Source: Bacteroidota bacterium (GTDB lineage Bacteria; Bacteroidota; Bacteroidia; Bacteroidales; Prolixibacteraceae). Taken from it: a stretch of 15,624 nt of DNA. The position numbers and the translations under genes were made by a program. Of the stretch, positions 1 to 8,579 are shown piece by piece (position 1 is the first letter of the stretch; each line of letters starts with the position of its first letter). The stretch covers positions 1 through 15,624 of the forward strand of contig JABMPI010000450.1 of NCBI GenBank assembly GCA_013203755.1, in the 5' to 3' direction. A model generated the notes under the pieces. It saw only the letters and a program-made list of their open reading frames with translations. It was not told the origin of the DNA and made no database searches.

Positions 1-576
1 GAATGGGTAAAACCGGGAAAAGAGATAAAAATAATTAATGCAACATGCGAGTTTGGGAAAATTAATGCATCCATGTTTATCAATAAAATTGGTGCTACAA
101 TAGAAATCAATCCTTCCTTTTCGTGTCAGGTAAATCAAATTGCCATAGCGGTTCCATATTTTAAAACGATTAAAAAAGTTTCGACAGATACCGGTAATTA
201 TGAAATAAAAGATAATATCCTGTATTTCCCATCCAAGGTAAAAAAGATAGATATTGTCTGGTCAGACAATAAAATGCAAGCCAATAATTTTCAGGAAATT
301 CTGATTTCGTATAGAGAAGAACCTGGAGTAAAATGGGTGGGAGGAAAAAATGCCAATAAAAATGTTTCGCCGGTAACAAAAATGAATACGGGATCCGATT
401 TGCTTGTAATCCCTCCGGGAAAAGGATTTTTATTAGAAGATGAAAAAAGAGTAAAAGGGCAACATTTAAGTTTTGAATTAGTAAAAGAAGCCTATATGAA
501 AGAGTACACACGAAGGTACAAGCAATATATTAAAGTGGGGAAAAAGCCTTTGGTAATTAAAGCTCCTTATTTCTAG
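1..576 (+). CDS. C-terminal part of an unidentified protein, probably a glycan-active enzyme
   Basis: The reading frame is open from the first base, so this is the last 191 residues of a longer protein; the ATG at 73 is internal and not a credible start. I do not recognise the family. Residues before about 95 alternate short hydrophobic strands with turns (for example EFGKINASMF, then VNQIAIAVPYF, then ILYFPSKVKKIDIVW), which looks like a beta-sandwich at the end of a secreted enzyme. The last 40 residues are basic and contain a helix-like stretch rich in Tyr, Lys and Arg. The C-terminal sandwich of a six-hairpin glycosidase is one possibility, but no catalytic motif is visible. It is followed after 78 bases by the oxidoreductase at 655 on the same strand, so it probably belongs to the same operon. 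Confidence 0.75.
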   Translation, partial: EWVKPGKEIKIINATCEFGKINASMFINKIGATIEINPSFSCQVNQIAIAVPYFKTIKKVSTDTGNYEIKDNILYFPSKVKKIDIVWSDNKMQANNFQEILISYREEPGVKWVGGKNANKNVSPVTKMNTGSDLLVIPPGKGFLLEDEKRVKGQHLSFELVKEAYMKEYTRRYKQYIKVGKKPLVIKAPYF

Positions 577-654
577 CAGCACCTAAAGGAATACCTTGAA
601 TAACAATTAAAAATAAATGAAAGCGATTTAAGTACTACACACAAGTTATATAAA

Positions 655-1983
655 ATGAAAAAATCATCACGTCGGTCATTCTTAAAATCTGCATCCGCAG
701 CAACTGCAGGGGCAATTATAATCCCTAACATGATTGGCTGCTCACCAAATAAAAGGTTAAACTTTGCAGTTATTGGTGTTGGTGGTAGAGGAAGTGCAAG
801 TTGGAGTAAAATTCCTTTAGATGATATTGTTGCTGTTTGTGATGTTGATTCCAAAAAAGCCGCAGCAGGATTTAAAAAGCTACGTAAAGCGAAAAAGTAT
901 AAGGATTTTAGGGTGATGTTTGACGAAATGGCTAAAGATATTGATGCTGTTATTATTGCAACTCCAGACCATACACACTTTCCAGCTACTATGGCAGCAA
1001 TGGAACTGGGGAAACATGTTTTTGTTGAAAAACCTTTGGCACATAATATTTGGCAGGTTCGTACGATGAAAAAAGCGGCAAAATACTATGGAGTAATTTC
1101 TCAAATGGGTAATCAAGGCCATACAACTAATGGCATCAGGCAAATTAAGGAGTGGTATGATGCAGGTGTTTTAGGGCAGGTTAAAGAGGTTTATGGGTGG
1201 ATGAAAGGATTCAACCCCGCTTCTAGTACTTACCCTCCACCAAAGCAGCCGGTTCCTTCTCATTTAGATTGGGATTTATGGTTGGGACCTGCAGCCAATA
1301 GAGACTATAGCTCTGCTTATTGCCCCGGGCTTTGGCGATTGCATTACGATTTTGGAAATGGCCAGTTAGGAGACTGGGCTTGTCATTCGCTGGACGCACC
1401 ATTTTGGGCACTTGACCTGGGCATGCCGCATACTGTTGAAGCTTCTGTTGAGAACCCAATTCCTGACCATAGTTACATTTCCGAAAAAGCGGTTGTTAAA
1501 TATCAATTTGGTGCAAGAGGAGATAAAGCACCAGTTAAATTAACATGGTCTGAAAGTACCACGCCGGATAAGGATCCTAATGAAGTTGGACTTAAAGTGT
1601 GGCCAAGAGAAGGAGTGGTAATAATTGGTGAAAAGAATACTTTAATGACTGGGATGCGACCAAATAATCCAAGACTGATCCTTCCTGAGGAGGAGTGGAA
1701 AGAGTTCAAGAAAAACGCACCTGAACAAATTATTCCCAGAATAGGGGATGAAACACCTGTAAAGGAATGGCTTGATGCAATTAAAGGTGATTATCTGCCT
1801 GGTTCTAATTTCGATTATTCAGCAAGCTTAACAGAAATGGCATTGCTTGGCGTTATGGCAACAAGATTTAATACAGGTTTTGAATATGATGCTGAAAATA
1901 TGAAGGTAATAAACCGACCTGATCTTGATACTTATATAAAGGAGCCTGCGCGTGCCGGATGGTCGTCTGGCGAGAATATCTAA
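655..1983 (+). CDS. Tat-exported lipoprotein oxidoreductase of the Gfo/Idh/MocA family (A)
   Basis: 442 residues, a normal length for exported members. The N-terminus has a twin-arginine signal (R6 R7 S F L K), a hydrophobic stretch, and a lipobox-like NMIGC that makes Cys29 the likely lipidated residue. A Rossmann nucleotide-binding motif follows (AVIGVGGRG, about 39-46), then ATPDHTH near 102-108 and the family's EKP motif (E125 K126 P127). GDWACHSLD at 239-247 gives D240 and H244. K126, D240 and H244 match the Lys/Asp/His set used by family dehydrogenases to oxidise a sugar hydroxyl with NAD(P). Export by Tat fits a protein that folds around its cofactor in the cytoplasm. Inferred role: oxidation or epimerisation of a sugar, or a redox-assisted glycosidase reaction as in GH109, in the periplasm. 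GH109 membership is not shown. The start at 655 is set by the Tat signal. Confidence 0.93.
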   Translation: MKKSSRRSFLKSASAATAGAIIIPNMIGCSPNKRLNFAVIGVGGRGSASWSKIPLDDIVAVCDVDSKKAAAGFKKLRKAKKYKDFRVMFDEMAKDIDAVIIATPDHTHFPATMAAMELGKHVFVEKPLAHNIWQVRTMKKAAKYYGVISQMGNQGHTTNGIRQIKEWYDAGVLGQVKEVYGWMKGFNPASSTYPPPKQPVPSHLDWDLWLGPAANRDYSSAYCPGLWRLHYDFGNGQLGDWACHSLDAPFWALDLGMPHTVEASVENPIPDHSYISEKAVVKYQFGARGDKAPVKLTWSESTTPDKDPNEVGLKVWPREGVVIIGEKNTLMTGMRPNNPRLILPEEEWKEFKKNAPEQIIPRIGDETPVKEWLDAIKGDYLPGSNFDYSASLTEMALLGVMATRFNTGFEYDAENMKVINRPDLDTYIKEPARAGWSSGENI

Positions 1984-2093
1984 AATAAAAATAGTAATCA
2001 GCATCTATACCAATAAAAACGAATCCATAAAATTGTGATTTTAAATTACGTTCAAAAAATCAAACAATTCAATAACAATAAACTAATGAAACA

Positions 2094-4517
2094 ATGAAGA
2101 AATACTTCTATCTGATTATATACCTTGCTCTTGTATCCTGTTCCTCGGAGCATATAAAACTAACTAGCGAAAACTTTCAAATTAAGATTAACAACAAGGG
2201 GGAGATAACTAGCTTTTTTGACGTTGCAAAACAAGTAGAATATGTACCTGAAAGCCAGAACTCGTATCTTTTCTCCCTTCGTTCTAATGAAAACATTTTT
2301 GTTCCTGACTATATAGAATGGAACGAAGATGAGTCAATACTAAAACTAAGGTTTAGTGAAATTAATTCAGTAGCTGAAATTACTGTAGAAGAAAAAGAAA
2401 CACACATCACTTTTGAACTTACTAAAATTGATGGGGATGCTCAGCCTGACCTTGCTATTTGGGGGCCGTTTGCAACCACCATAAATAAAACTGTAGGAGA
2501 AACCGTTGGTGTGGTTCGAAATGATGAATTTGCTATTGGAATTCAAGCCTTAAACCCAAAAACATTAGGTGGTTATCCTACAAACGAAGACGATACAGAA
2601 CCTGCTTACAATATTTTCGCCTCAAATAATTTAGTTGATGTTGGCGATTCTGTAAAAGTTCTGTATCGCGGGCAAACAGCAAAACATACCGACTTTGGTA
2701 GTGTTATTCAGGCTTATTGCCGCAACCGAAGTGTAGACCGGGTAATCCCGATTTGGAATCATGAATTTTATGAAGTTCCTGCTTTTGAAGATGGTGGTTT
2801 AATCGGGACCAAAATTGCAATTTTTGGATGCGAAAATTCAAAAGCTTTGGAAACCATCGGTAAAATTGAAATTGCGGAAGGACTGCCTCATCCCGAAATA
2901 GATGGGGAATGGGGAAAAACCTCTAATGGAGCTACTGCATCTTATCTTATTCAATCGTTTTCGGAAAAAAATCTGGACCGTGCCATTGAACTGACAAAAA
3001 AGGCGGGATTAAAATATTTATACCATGGTGGACCTTTTAGTACATGGGGGCACTTCAATTTGCGTGAAAGATCTTTCCCTGATAACTGGGAGAGTATGAA
3101 ACGATGCGTAGTTCGTGCAGAGAAAGAAGGCGTTCGATTAGGGCTTCATACCTTATCCAACTTTATTACAACCAGCGATCCTTATGTTACGCCAATACCC
3201 GATCCGCGACTTGCAAAAGTGGGGAGCAGTGTATTAAGCAAAGCAATCGATGAAAACCAAAAATCAATAGAAATTAAAGATCCAAAGTTTTTCAACCAAA
3301 TGAAAAACAATAGTTTACATGGCGTGGTTGTGGGTCAAGAGATTATTCGCTATGAAAGTGTTTCGGAAAGTAAACCATGGACCTTGCTAAACTGCGAAAG
3401 AGCAGCTTTTGGAACAACTGCCACTACTCATACTAAAGGAGAGACAATCTCTAAACTGATGGATCATGGTTATAAAACATTTTTGACAAACAATGAACTT
3501 TCGGATGAGGTTGCAAATAATATTGCCAACTTATACAACGAAACCGGACTTCGACAAATATCTTTTGATGGTTTGGAGGGAAATCTATCAACCGGAATGG
3601 GGCAATATGGACGACTGCGTTTTGCAAAACAATGGTACGACAATTTAAAGCCGGAACTTAAAGGCGAAGTTATTATGGATGCCAGTAACCCGGGACACTA
3701 TTTTTGGCACATGTACACGCGTATGAATTGGGGAGAACCCTGGTACGCTGGTTTCCGCGAAAGCCAAACTCAATATCGTTTAATGAATCAGGATTACTAC
3801 CGCAGAAACCTGATGCCTTGTATGTTGGGCTGGTTTCGAATGTCCGAACAACTCAGTTTAGAAGATGTGGAATGGTTACTGGCGCGTGCTGCCGGTTTCG
3901 ATGCCGGTTTTGCATTAACTACTTCAGAAAGAGTTATTGAAAGAAATGGTTTGGGCGAACAGCTATTGGAAACCATTGCCACGTGGGAAAAATTGCGCCA
4001 TGCCGGAGCATTTTCTGCTGAGCAAAAGAAGTTAATGGAAGACATTAAAAATGAATTTCATCTTGTACCTGATTCTGAGAACATCTGGACTTTGTACCAA
4101 TATAAAATTGACCGGTTTGAACATCAACAGAAAGTACGTCAACCCGGAGAGCCTGTGCATTCTAAATTTCAGTTTGAAAACCCTTATAAATCACAAGCTT
4201 TACAATTCATTATTACTGCTCCAAAAGAAAGTGCTATTAGTAATTTGAGTTTCGATATCGATAATTTCAAAAAAATAAAATTAGAGACTACAATTCCTGC
4301 CCAACATCATCTTAAATATGAAGGAGGTTCGGAAGCTACACTATTTACCCCCGAGTGGAAAAAAGTTAAAACCATATCGATAGATAAGAGTCAATTTCAA
4401 ATTGCAAAAGGTGATCACAGCCTGATTTTTGATTGTCAATTTGAAAATAAAGGTGGCTCAATTGTCAAGCTTGAAATGAAAACCATTAATGATGGTGATA
4501 AAATAAATTTAGAGTAA
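2094..4517 (+). CDS. Lipoprotein P1, TIM-barrel glycoside-hydrolase-like protein of unrecognised family
   Basis: 807 residues. The signal ends in LALVSC, so Cys16 is the likely lipid anchor. Residues about 20-260 are strand-rich, with the look of the sandwich that precedes the barrel in many alpha-glycosidases. A linker motif (GLPHPEIDGEW, 263-273) opens the core. The core carries STWGHF (316-321), LHTLSNF (351-357), DPYVTPIP, FDG (D492) and MNWGEPW with E548, then RES (555-557) and YR (561-562). D492 and E548 are the best candidates for catalytic acids because they are kept in both paralogs in this window. Residues about 388-455 form a small beta insertion before FDG. From about 665 to the end is a beta-rich domain. 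An out-of-frame ATG at 2086 encodes only three codons. The function is inferred to be glycan cleavage at the cell surface or in the periplasm; I cannot name a family or substrate. Confidence 0.85.
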   Translation: MKKYFYLIIYLALVSCSSEHIKLTSENFQIKINNKGEITSFFDVAKQVEYVPESQNSYLFSLRSNENIFVPDYIEWNEDESILKLRFSEINSVAEITVEEKETHITFELTKIDGDAQPDLAIWGPFATTINKTVGETVGVVRNDEFAIGIQALNPKTLGGYPTNEDDTEPAYNIFASNNLVDVGDSVKVLYRGQTAKHTDFGSVIQAYCRNRSVDRVIPIWNHEFYEVPAFEDGGLIGTKIAIFGCENSKALETIGKIEIAEGLPHPEIDGEWGKTSNGATASYLIQSFSEKNLDRAIELTKKAGLKYLYHGGPFSTWGHFNLRERSFPDNWESMKRCVVRAEKEGVRLGLHTLSNFITTSDPYVTPIPDPRLAKVGSSVLSKAIDENQKSIEIKDPKFFNQMKNNSLHGVVVGQEIIRYESVSESKPWTLLNCERAAFGTTATTHTKGETISKLMDHGYKTFLTNNELSDEVANNIANLYNETGLRQISFDGLEGNLSTGMGQYGRLRFAKQWYDNLKPELKGEVIMDASNPGHYFWHMYTRMNWGEPWYAGFRESQTQYRLMNQDYYRRNLMPCMLGWFRMSEQLSLEDVEWLLARAAGFDAGFALTTSERVIERNGLGEQLLETIATWEKLRHAGAFSAEQKKLMEDIKNEFHLVPDSENIWTLYQYKIDRFEHQQKVRQPGEPVHSKFQFENPYKSQALQFIITAPKESAISNLSFDIDNFKKIKLETTIPAQHHLKYEGGSEATLFTPEWKKVKTISIDKSQFQIAKGDHSLIFDCQFENKGGSIVKLEMKTINDGDKINLE

Positions 4518-4550
4518 AAGGTGGCATATGTTTAACTTAAATTATTACGT

Positions 4551-7088
4551 ATGAAATATTTTATAATATCTTTTTTCAGTTTGTTTTTAATGTCTTCATG
4601 TATCTCAAATAATATTTTTGATGAACAAGCAGGTCGTTTAACTTTATCAATAGATCATACCGGAAAAATATCTTCATTGAAAGATAAAACAAGCAATAGA
4701 GATTATATTGCACAAACACCCTCCTATTTAATAACGTGCAGTAAATATGGAGCAGACAGTATTATGCTTCAACCTCTAGCTGCAAAAAACATTGGGAATC
4801 ATCAACTTTTGCTGACCTATCCTGAAGGTGTAACCTTAACAGTTTCTGTTGTTCCTACAGAAAATTATTTTCGGATGGAACTAGTAGAAGCAGAACCATT
4901 ATCTGAAATTTCACAAATCAAATGGGGTCCATATTATACCAACATGCAAGGTTTTATTGGTGAGTGGTTTGGCATCGTTCGTAGTGAAGATTGTGCAATT
5001 GGCATTATGGGCTTGGAACCAAATACCGATGGACATACAAATTTGGCCTCAATAGCACAATATACAGATGAAGGAGCATCGCTTCAGTTAAGCTCATACG
5101 ATTATACCAAAGGTGTATTTAGAGACAATACAGGGAAAGAGAATAAATTGCGCATAGCGAAGCCTATTCCGGTAACGGTAGTTGGTTCTTCTGTTGCCAT
5201 GTATGCATCTCAAATTGGTTATGATAATGAATTAAATACAGTTGAGAAAATTGTATTGGAAGAGAACCTCCCTTATCCCACAATTAATGGAGAATGGAAT
5301 AAGCGTTCTATAGAAGCACAAAAATTCTGTTTGTGGTCTTATTACAACGAAAAAAATTATGATGATTATCTTAAGTTCGCCCAAGAAATAGGGGCGAGGA
5401 TTTTATGTAAACCTGGTGGATTCTCAAAAAACTGGGGGCATTTCGAAATAGATTTAAAAAATTTTGCAGGAGGTGAATCCGGATTAAAGAATAGTAGTAA
5501 AAAGGCTAAAGGAATAGGCATCGGGACTACCTTATATACACTAACTACCTTTTTAAAACCGCTCAGTGACAGAGAACCGTATGTGGCTCCGGTTCCCGAT
5601 GAGCGTTTGCAAACATGGCGATATGGAACAACTGTTAAACGTACAATAGAGAAAAGAGACAAAGAAGTTGTTTTGAAGAGTTCTCCGAATATTCTGGAAA
5701 CAATAAAAGCAGGAGCAAAAACAATTAAGATCGATAATGAGATTATTGAATTTAAAGCACACAGAGAAGAGAGAGAAGAGATTGTTTTATCAGAATGCAA
5801 AAGGGGCTGTTTTTTTACTGAAAAACAGAACCATCAAAAAAATGCTCCGGTTAAATTTATGTACATCGCCGGGTATCAGAACTTCTATCCCGGCACAATT
5901 GATTTGAGTAATGAGTTTTCAGACCGCTTGTTTGAAATTCTTAAAAACACAGACCAGGAAATGTTTGTGACTGATGGATTTGAAAGTTGTCTAGAAACGG
6001 GTTATCGATGCTATACAGGTAATCTGTTTATGGACTATTTTTACAAGAAATGTAAGGAGAATAAGAGAGAGATATTGTGGACAGGTTCCAATTTCTCTCA
6101 ATACACGTGGCACCATCAATCTCATATGAGTTGGGGTGAAGGGGATCAAGATAAGGGTATTCGTGGTTCCATGTTAGATTATCGAATATCACGACAAGTA
6201 CAATTGAGCACAAGCTTACTGCCAAAAAAATTGGGACAGTTTTATCCAAATTTAGCAAGTGTAGAGGATATCGAATGGTTAATGGCATTCGCAACCGGAT
6301 GGGATTCAGGAGTGGACTTTAAACTGGATTTAGATAAATTCAAGAAGAATCCTAATTATGATAAGATTGTCAAAAAACTACATTTATGGGCGCAGGCAAG
6401 AGAAGAAAAAGCATTTACCGAAGAGCAGAAAAAACAATTACGTCAGACAGATAGGGAATACAAGTTGTCACGAGAATCAGATGGCTCATGGAATTTGAAA
6501 TTTGTTAAATACTGGCAAAGCGACAAGGTAAAAATCAGACCTTCTTCTGATCTACCTGTCCATTCCAAGTCTGGGGCAGACATATTGCCATGTAGTATCG
6601 ATTGGACATGGACACACAATCCGGCAACATACTACGAGGTGATTTTGTCAGACGATATGTTACATACTACAGGTGTTCAAAGGAGTGAATGGCATGTAGA
6701 ATATCCTTCATATACCAATCCAGATGGATCCTGGTATCAGACCGATTCAAGACATTTTCAGTTTGTAGTTAGATTACCGGAGGATGCTCCCTGTGCTGTA
6801 AACAATATCGAATTAACTTTTGATGGTTATAAAATACTGATTCCAATGATTTTGAAACCTGGAGAATATTTAACAATGCCACAGATTGTTCCGGTAGTAT
6901 GTATTTACGATAAAAATCATCAGTTGGTAGAAGAAAAAATGATACGAGGAACAATTCCTTTTACGCAAAATGGAACAAATGTTAATATCACTGTTTCATG
7001 TACACCCAAAGTAAAAGGAAAAAATCCACCATTGATTATGAACGTTCGGTGTCAAAATGGATATTTTTATCCTGCACCGATTAAATAA
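4551..7088 (+). CDS. Lipoprotein P2, divergent paralog of P1 and P3
   Basis: 845 residues, with a lipobox LMSSC (Cys17). It follows P1 by 33 bases and is clearly homologous: ENLPYPTINGEW (238-249) matches the P1 linker, and KNWGHF (293-298), REPYVAPVP (341-349), TDGFE (D475) and MSWGE (E530) align with the P1 core. Differences are marked. The His of the LHTL motif is Tyr329 here, the Glu of RES becomes Gly539 (IRGS), and PW after WGE is replaced by GDQDKG. The C-terminal region (about 660-845) is longer and shows little resemblance to the P1/P3 tail; it contains several Trp and Tyr (WTWTHN, SEWHVEY, GSWYQ) that could line a sugar-binding face. P2 may act on a different linkage or serve as a binding or accessory partner. 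The start is set by the signal peptide. Confidence 0.85.
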   Translation: MKYFIISFFSLFLMSSCISNNIFDEQAGRLTLSIDHTGKISSLKDKTSNRDYIAQTPSYLITCSKYGADSIMLQPLAAKNIGNHQLLLTYPEGVTLTVSVVPTENYFRMELVEAEPLSEISQIKWGPYYTNMQGFIGEWFGIVRSEDCAIGIMGLEPNTDGHTNLASIAQYTDEGASLQLSSYDYTKGVFRDNTGKENKLRIAKPIPVTVVGSSVAMYASQIGYDNELNTVEKIVLEENLPYPTINGEWNKRSIEAQKFCLWSYYNEKNYDDYLKFAQEIGARILCKPGGFSKNWGHFEIDLKNFAGGESGLKNSSKKAKGIGIGTTLYTLTTFLKPLSDREPYVAPVPDERLQTWRYGTTVKRTIEKRDKEVVLKSSPNILETIKAGAKTIKIDNEIIEFKAHREEREEIVLSECKRGCFFTEKQNHQKNAPVKFMYIAGYQNFYPGTIDLSNEFSDRLFEILKNTDQEMFVTDGFESCLETGYRCYTGNLFMDYFYKKCKENKREILWTGSNFSQYTWHHQSHMSWGEGDQDKGIRGSMLDYRISRQVQLSTSLLPKKLGQFYPNLASVEDIEWLMAFATGWDSGVDFKLDLDKFKKNPNYDKIVKKLHLWAQAREEKAFTEEQKKQLRQTDREYKLSRESDGSWNLKFVKYWQSDKVKIRPSSDLPVHSKSGADILPCSIDWTWTHNPATYYEVILSDDMLHTTGVQRSEWHVEYPSYTNPDGSWYQTDSRHFQFVVRLPEDAPCAVNNIELTFDGYKILIPMILKPGEYLTMPQIVPVVCIYDKNHQLVEEKMIRGTIPFTQNGTNVNITVSCTPKVKGKNPPLIMNVRCQNGYFYPAPIK

Positions 7089-7204
7089 CAAATCTATATA
7101 AATGTGTCAAAAATAATCTATTGGTCAACAAAGGCATTAATTGGCATCCTCCTGTAAATGGAAATACTGCAGGAATTCTTTCTGAAAATATTCTGAAAAG
7201 ATAA
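7085..7204 (+). other. Short open stretch without a start codon in the P2-oxidoreductase gap; possible coding remnant
   Basis: The 161-base gap after P2 is the longest in the window. One frame is open for 39 codons up to a TAA at 7202-7204. Its last part reads unusually like protein (NKGINWHPPVNG, then NTAGILSENILK). There is no ATG in frame and no matching continuation, so it is unlikely to be translated as an independent gene. It may be the tail of a lost gene left after a rearrangement, or chance. The stretch also holds a weak 7-bp inverted repeat (7150-7156 with 7168-7174, one G-T pair) without a T-run. I see no recognisable promoter here. Confidence 0.25.
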
Positions 7205-7249
7205 TTGATGCGTTAGAAAAAAATAAAAAATTTAGGACAATTAAAACTT

Positions 7250-8536
7250 ATGGAAAGAAGAGAGTTTATTACAAAGTCGACTATTTTAACAGCAGCTGGT
7301 TTGGCAGGAATAACAATGTTTTCGTGTAAGCCTCAAAATAAACCAACAAAGGGGATGAGGGTGCCGGGTCCCAACGATACAATAAATCTTGGTTTTGTAG
7401 GCTTGGGTATGCGTTTTAATCAACTCTTTAATGAATTCAAGAAAATTGAAGGGCTTAAAATATTAGCCGTTTCAGATATCGACGACAAGCGGATTGAGAA
7501 GGCAACTTTAATGGTTAATAACCACAATGGACCGCAAGAAAATACTTGTGACAGTTATAAGGATTTCAGAGAATTGATAACGCGCGATGACATAGATGGG
7601 GTTGTTATTGCTACTCCTGATCATTGGCATGCTATTATCACGGTTATGGCAATAAAGGAAGGGAAAGATGTTTATTGCGAGAAACCTGTAACCCATACAA
7701 TAGCAGAAGGACGTGCCGTTGTTGATGCTGCCTCAAAATACGAACGGATTGTGCAAGTAGGAAGCCAACAGCGTTCTCATAAAGCTTTTAGAGATGCGGT
7801 GAATTATGTACGAAACGGTTACATAGGTGATGTACATACTGTTAAAGAAATGAGTAGTGATAAATTCCCTGTCAGCTTTAACCAAAAAACAGTAGAGCCT
7901 CCTAAGTATATGGATTGGAATATGTGGATGGGTCCATCAGAATATTTTGATTATAACGAACTATTATTACCTGATGTTTCGATCCGTAATTTTCCGGCAT
8001 GGAGAAGATTTAGAGAATGGGGAGGTGGCGGTATAGCAGACCTTGGCGCACATATGTATGATATTGCCCAGTGGGGATTAGATATGGATATGTCGGGGCC
8101 AATTGAAGTATTACTTCCTGGTGATGGAGCAGAAACACTCACGTTTAAGTATGCCAATGGCGTAGTAATGAAGAAAGAGGATTTTGGGATGGGAGGCATG
8201 TCAATTATGTTTGAAGGAAGCGAGGGATGGGTAGCCGCCGGAAGGTGGTGGATGAAAACCTGTGACAAACTAAAGGATGTTAAGCTGGAAGAGAAAAATG
8301 GTTTTGTATACGAGTCGAAGAACCATTATAAAGATTGGATAGATTGTATGCGGAACAGAAAACAACCAATTTGTAATTCCGAAGTTGGGCACCGCACGTC
8401 TACAATATGCAATATGGCTAATATAGCCGAACAAAAGGGCAAATCGTTACAGTGGGATCCGGTAAAAGAAGCATTTAATAGCAATTCGGCAAATAGGCTG
8501 AAGAGCTATAGGTACAGGGGCAAATGGAGCATCTAA
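7250..8536 (+). CDS. Tat-exported oxidoreductase of the Gfo/Idh/MocA family (B)
   Basis: 428 residues. The start MERREFI carries a twin-arginine (R3 R4), followed by a hydrophobic stretch and ITMFSC, which makes Cys26 a possible lipid anchor. The Rossmann motif is FVGLGMR (49-55). ATPDHWH lies at 121-127 and EKP at 144-146. GIADLGAHMYD (261-271) supplies D264 and H268, so the expected catalytic set K145, D264 and H268 is complete. VGSQQRSHKAF (170-180) and YMDWNMWMGP (220-229) are typical of the large exported subgroup common in Bacteroidota and Planctomycetota. It resembles oxidoreductase A in motif order but is clearly diverged, so the two probably act on different sugars or at different steps. 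The next gene starts 43 bases downstream. Likely role: NAD(P)-linked oxidation or reduction of a sugar in the periplasm; substrate unknown. Confidence 0.92.
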   Translation: MERREFITKSTILTAAGLAGITMFSCKPQNKPTKGMRVPGPNDTINLGFVGLGMRFNQLFNEFKKIEGLKILAVSDIDDKRIEKATLMVNNHNGPQENTCDSYKDFRELITRDDIDGVVIATPDHWHAIITVMAIKEGKDVYCEKPVTHTIAEGRAVVDAASKYERIVQVGSQQRSHKAFRDAVNYVRNGYIGDVHTVKEMSSDKFPVSFNQKTVEPPKYMDWNMWMGPSEYFDYNELLLPDVSIRNFPAWRRFREWGGGGIADLGAHMYDIAQWGLDMDMSGPIEVLLPGDGAETLTFKYANGVVMKKEDFGMGGMSIMFEGSEGWVAAGRWWMKTCDKLKDVKLEEKNGFVYESKNHYKDWIDCMRNRKQPICNSEVGHRTSTICNMANIAEQKGKSLQWDPVKEAFNSNSANRLKSYRYRGKWSI

Positions 8537-8579
8537 TTTTAATAATAAACCGTAATTACGACTAAATAAATACGAAATT

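Noticed and set aside
577..654. Possible terminator hairpin AAGG-AATA-CCTT after the first gene
   Set aside because: The stem is only four base pairs and no T-run follows.
655..1983. Naming the oxidoreductases as GH109 alpha-N-acetylgalactosaminidases
   Set aside because: Tat signal, Rossmann fold and EKP are shared by the whole exported group; no feature specific to GH109 could be confirmed.
1984..2093. Bacteroidota promoter (TTG about 19-21 bases before TAnnTTTG) before P1
   Set aside because: The only TTG and the nearest TACGTTCA have the wrong spacing and mismatches. The gaps at 577-654 and 7089-7249 were also read without a convincing match.
5366..5800. 144-codon open frame on the minus strand inside P2
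   Set aside because: It lies wholly inside a well-supported gene, has low-complexity composition and no leader; the other minus-strand frames in this window were rejected for the same reason.
7150..7174. Inverted repeat of 7 bp with an 11-base loop
   Set aside because: It contains a G-T pair, lacks a T-run and is expected by chance in AT-rich DNA; not called as a terminator or operator.
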